A stretch of 14,043 nt of DNA, taken from contig JAFXLR010000127.1 of NCBI GenBank assembly GCA_017531065.1, forward strand, positions 1 through 14,043, read 5' to 3'. Within the stretch, counting starts at the first letter, position 1; every line of letters begins with the position of its first letter. The position numbers and the translations under genes were made by a program. Positions 12,800 through 14,043 of the stretch are shown piece by piece. Origin of the DNA: Bacilli bacterium. Its GTDB lineage: Bacteria > Bacillota_I > Bacilli_A > RFN20 > CAG-826. The notes under the pieces are model-generated. The model saw nothing but the letters and a program-made list of their open reading frames with translations, did not search any database and had not been told where the DNA came from.

Positions 12800-14043
12800 A
12801 TGGAAGAAAGAAAAGGATACATTTCACCATTCTCGACCCGCTACGCAAGCGAAGAGATGCAGTATGTTTTCTCTAACGACTTCAAGTTCCAGACTTGGAG
12901 AAAACTCTGGGTTTCCTTGGCCAAAAGCGAAAAGAAGTTGGGCCTTGATATCACCGATGAGCAAATCGCTGAACTCGAAGCCCACGTTAATGACATCAAC
13001 TACGATGTCGCCGAAGAAAGAGAAAGAATCGTCAGGCATGACGTCATGTCTCACGTCTATGCTTACGGACAGCAATGCCCAAAAGCAGCGGGCATCATCC
13101 ATTTAGGCGCCACATCTTGCTATGTCGGCGATAACACCGACGTCATCATCCTTAGGGAAGCGAGCAAGATCGTCCTTAAGAAGGCCGCTCAGGTCTTAAG
13201 CAACCTCAAAGCTTTCGCCCTCAATTACAAAGACCTTCCTTGCCTTGCTTACACTCATCTTCAGCCAGCCCAGCTCACCACAGTCGGCAAGAGGGCCACT
13301 TTGTGGATGAATGAGCTCGTGATGGACGTCGAAAACCTCGTCTATCAAATGGACAACCTCAAACTCCTTGGCCAAAAAGGCACCACAGGAACCCAAGCTT
13401 CCTTTATGGACCTTTTCGGAGGAGATGAAGCCAAAGTCAAAGAACTCGAGAAACTCATCGCTAATGACATGGGCTTTGAAGCCTGTGTCCCAGTCTCAGG
13501 ACAAACCTATTCCCGCAAGGTCGATAGCTATTTCCTTAGCGTCCTTTCTGGTTTTGCGCAATCCGCCTACAAATTCTCCAATGACCTCCGTATCCTCCAA
13601 TCCTTCGAAGAGATTGAGGAGCCATTCGAGAAGAACCAGATCGGAAGCTCTGCGATGCCATACAAACGTAACCCAATGAGAAGCGAAAGAATCTCTTCCC
13701 TTGCGAGATACGTCATCGTTGACTCGATCAACCCAGGTCTTACCGCTGGCACCCAATGGTTTGAAAGAACCCTTGATGACAGCGCCAATAAGCGTGTCTC
13801 CGTCGCTGAGGCTTTCTTAGCGGTGGACGCCATCCTCAACATCTACATCAACATCTCATCGAACCTCGTCGTCTATGAGAACGTCATCCGTCGCCGTGTC
13901 ATGGAGAAACTCCCATTCATGGCCACTGAGAACATCATGATGGAAGCCGTCAAACGCGGTGGCAACCGTCAAGAGCTCCATGAAGCGATCCGCGTCCACT
14001 CGCAAGCGGCCGCCTACGAAGTCAAGATGAATGGCAAACCAAA
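12800..14043 (+). CDS. purB: Adenylosuccinate lyase, 3' end outside the window
   Basis: PurB acts twice: SAICAR to AICAR plus fumarate, and adenylosuccinate to AMP plus fumarate. About 414 codons are visible and the frame runs off the right edge; family members are usually 430-480 residues, so little is missing. Motifs include GYISPFSTRYASEEM at the start, RHDVMSHVYAYG, IIHLGATSCYVGDNTD (substrate-binding TSxxxxDN-like stretch), LAYTHLQPAQLTTVGKRA, GTTGTQASFMDLF, and the fumarase/ASL signature SSAMPYKRNPMRSERI with its flexible catalytic serine loop. The SD AAGGAGGT at 12788-12795 overlaps the TAA of the preceding gene, 4 bases from the ATG. Translation of this gene does not depend on full reading of the interrupted purO, though polarity from the TGA could lower it. 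Confidence 0.95.
   Translation, partial: MEERKGYISPFSTRYASEEMQYVFSNDFKFQTWRKLWVSLAKSEKKLGLDITDEQIAELEAHVNDINYDVAEERERIVRHDVMSHVYAYGQQCPKAAGIIHLGATSCYVGDNTDVIILREASKIVLKKAAQVLSNLKAFALNYKDLPCLAYTHLQPAQLTTVGKRATLWMNELVMDVENLVYQMDNLKLLGQKGTTGTQASFMDLFGGDEAKVKELEKLIANDMGFEACVPVSGQTYSRKVDSYFLSVLSGFAQSAYKFSNDLRILQSFEEIEEPFEKNQIGSSAMPYKRNPMRSERISSLARYVIVDSINPGLTAGTQWFERTLDDSANKRVSVAEAFLAVDAILNIYINISSNLVVYENVIRRRVMEKLPFMATENIMMEAVKRGGNRQELHEAIRVHSQAAAYEVKMNGKP

Overview
The window reads as a chromosomal segment of a low-to-mid G+C Firmicutes relative, most likely an uncultivated gut member of the Bacilli near the Mollicutes branch. This is inferred from the gene families (clostridial/bacillar purine genes, an archaeal-type IMP cyclohydrolase, the UPF0237/UPF0210 pair), strong AGGAGG ribosome binding sites, nearly exclusive TAA stops and arginine codons that are almost all AGA, AGG, CGT or CGC. 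TGG encodes Trp throughout, and one clear ATGA overlap shows TGA working as a stop, so this is not a simple TGA=Trp genome.

Layout. Positions 1-750 are AT-rich accessory DNA: the 3' part of a RhuM-type protein with a PLD-like domain, then an unidentified gene remnant. Positions 751-2725 hold an ECF-like sigma factor overlapping a membrane-anchored serpin, closed by a terminator. Positions 2754-5276 hold a glycosyltransferase family 8/PlsC acyltransferase fusion and, one base later, a four-helix membrane protein resembling CrtO acyltransferases: probably a glycolipid module. From about 5300 to the right edge the content is de novo purine synthesis: purC (+), purF (-) converging on it, then divergently an ACT-domain protein with a UPF0210/PFL-family protein, and finally purE-purM-purN-purO-purB in one close-packed operon that runs off the window.

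The purE operon is preceded by a recognisable ZTP (pfl) riboswitch, with an 8-bp P1 and a 5-bp pseudoknot that has changed from the usual sequence in a compensatory way, followed by a terminator-like hairpin and U-run. The cell therefore appears to couple transcription of purE-M-N-O-B to ZMP/ZTP, the intermediate that accumulates when 10-formyl-tetrahydrofolate is short. The purC and purE promoters also share a 12-base element at the same distance from their -10 boxes.

Most unusual points: (1) purO, encoding the last step to IMP, has an in-frame TGA at codon 81 where I recall homologues having arginine, with a fully preserved frame after it; (2) purF ends in TGA followed by GAA TAA, as if the family's usual basic-Glu ending were intact with TGA in the basic position; (3) the membrane-anchored serpin sits where an anti-sigma factor is expected; (4) PurF lacks the N-terminal nucleophile cysteine; (5) GT8 and PlsC domains are fused. 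No tRNA, rRNA, CRISPR array or complete insertion sequence was seen.
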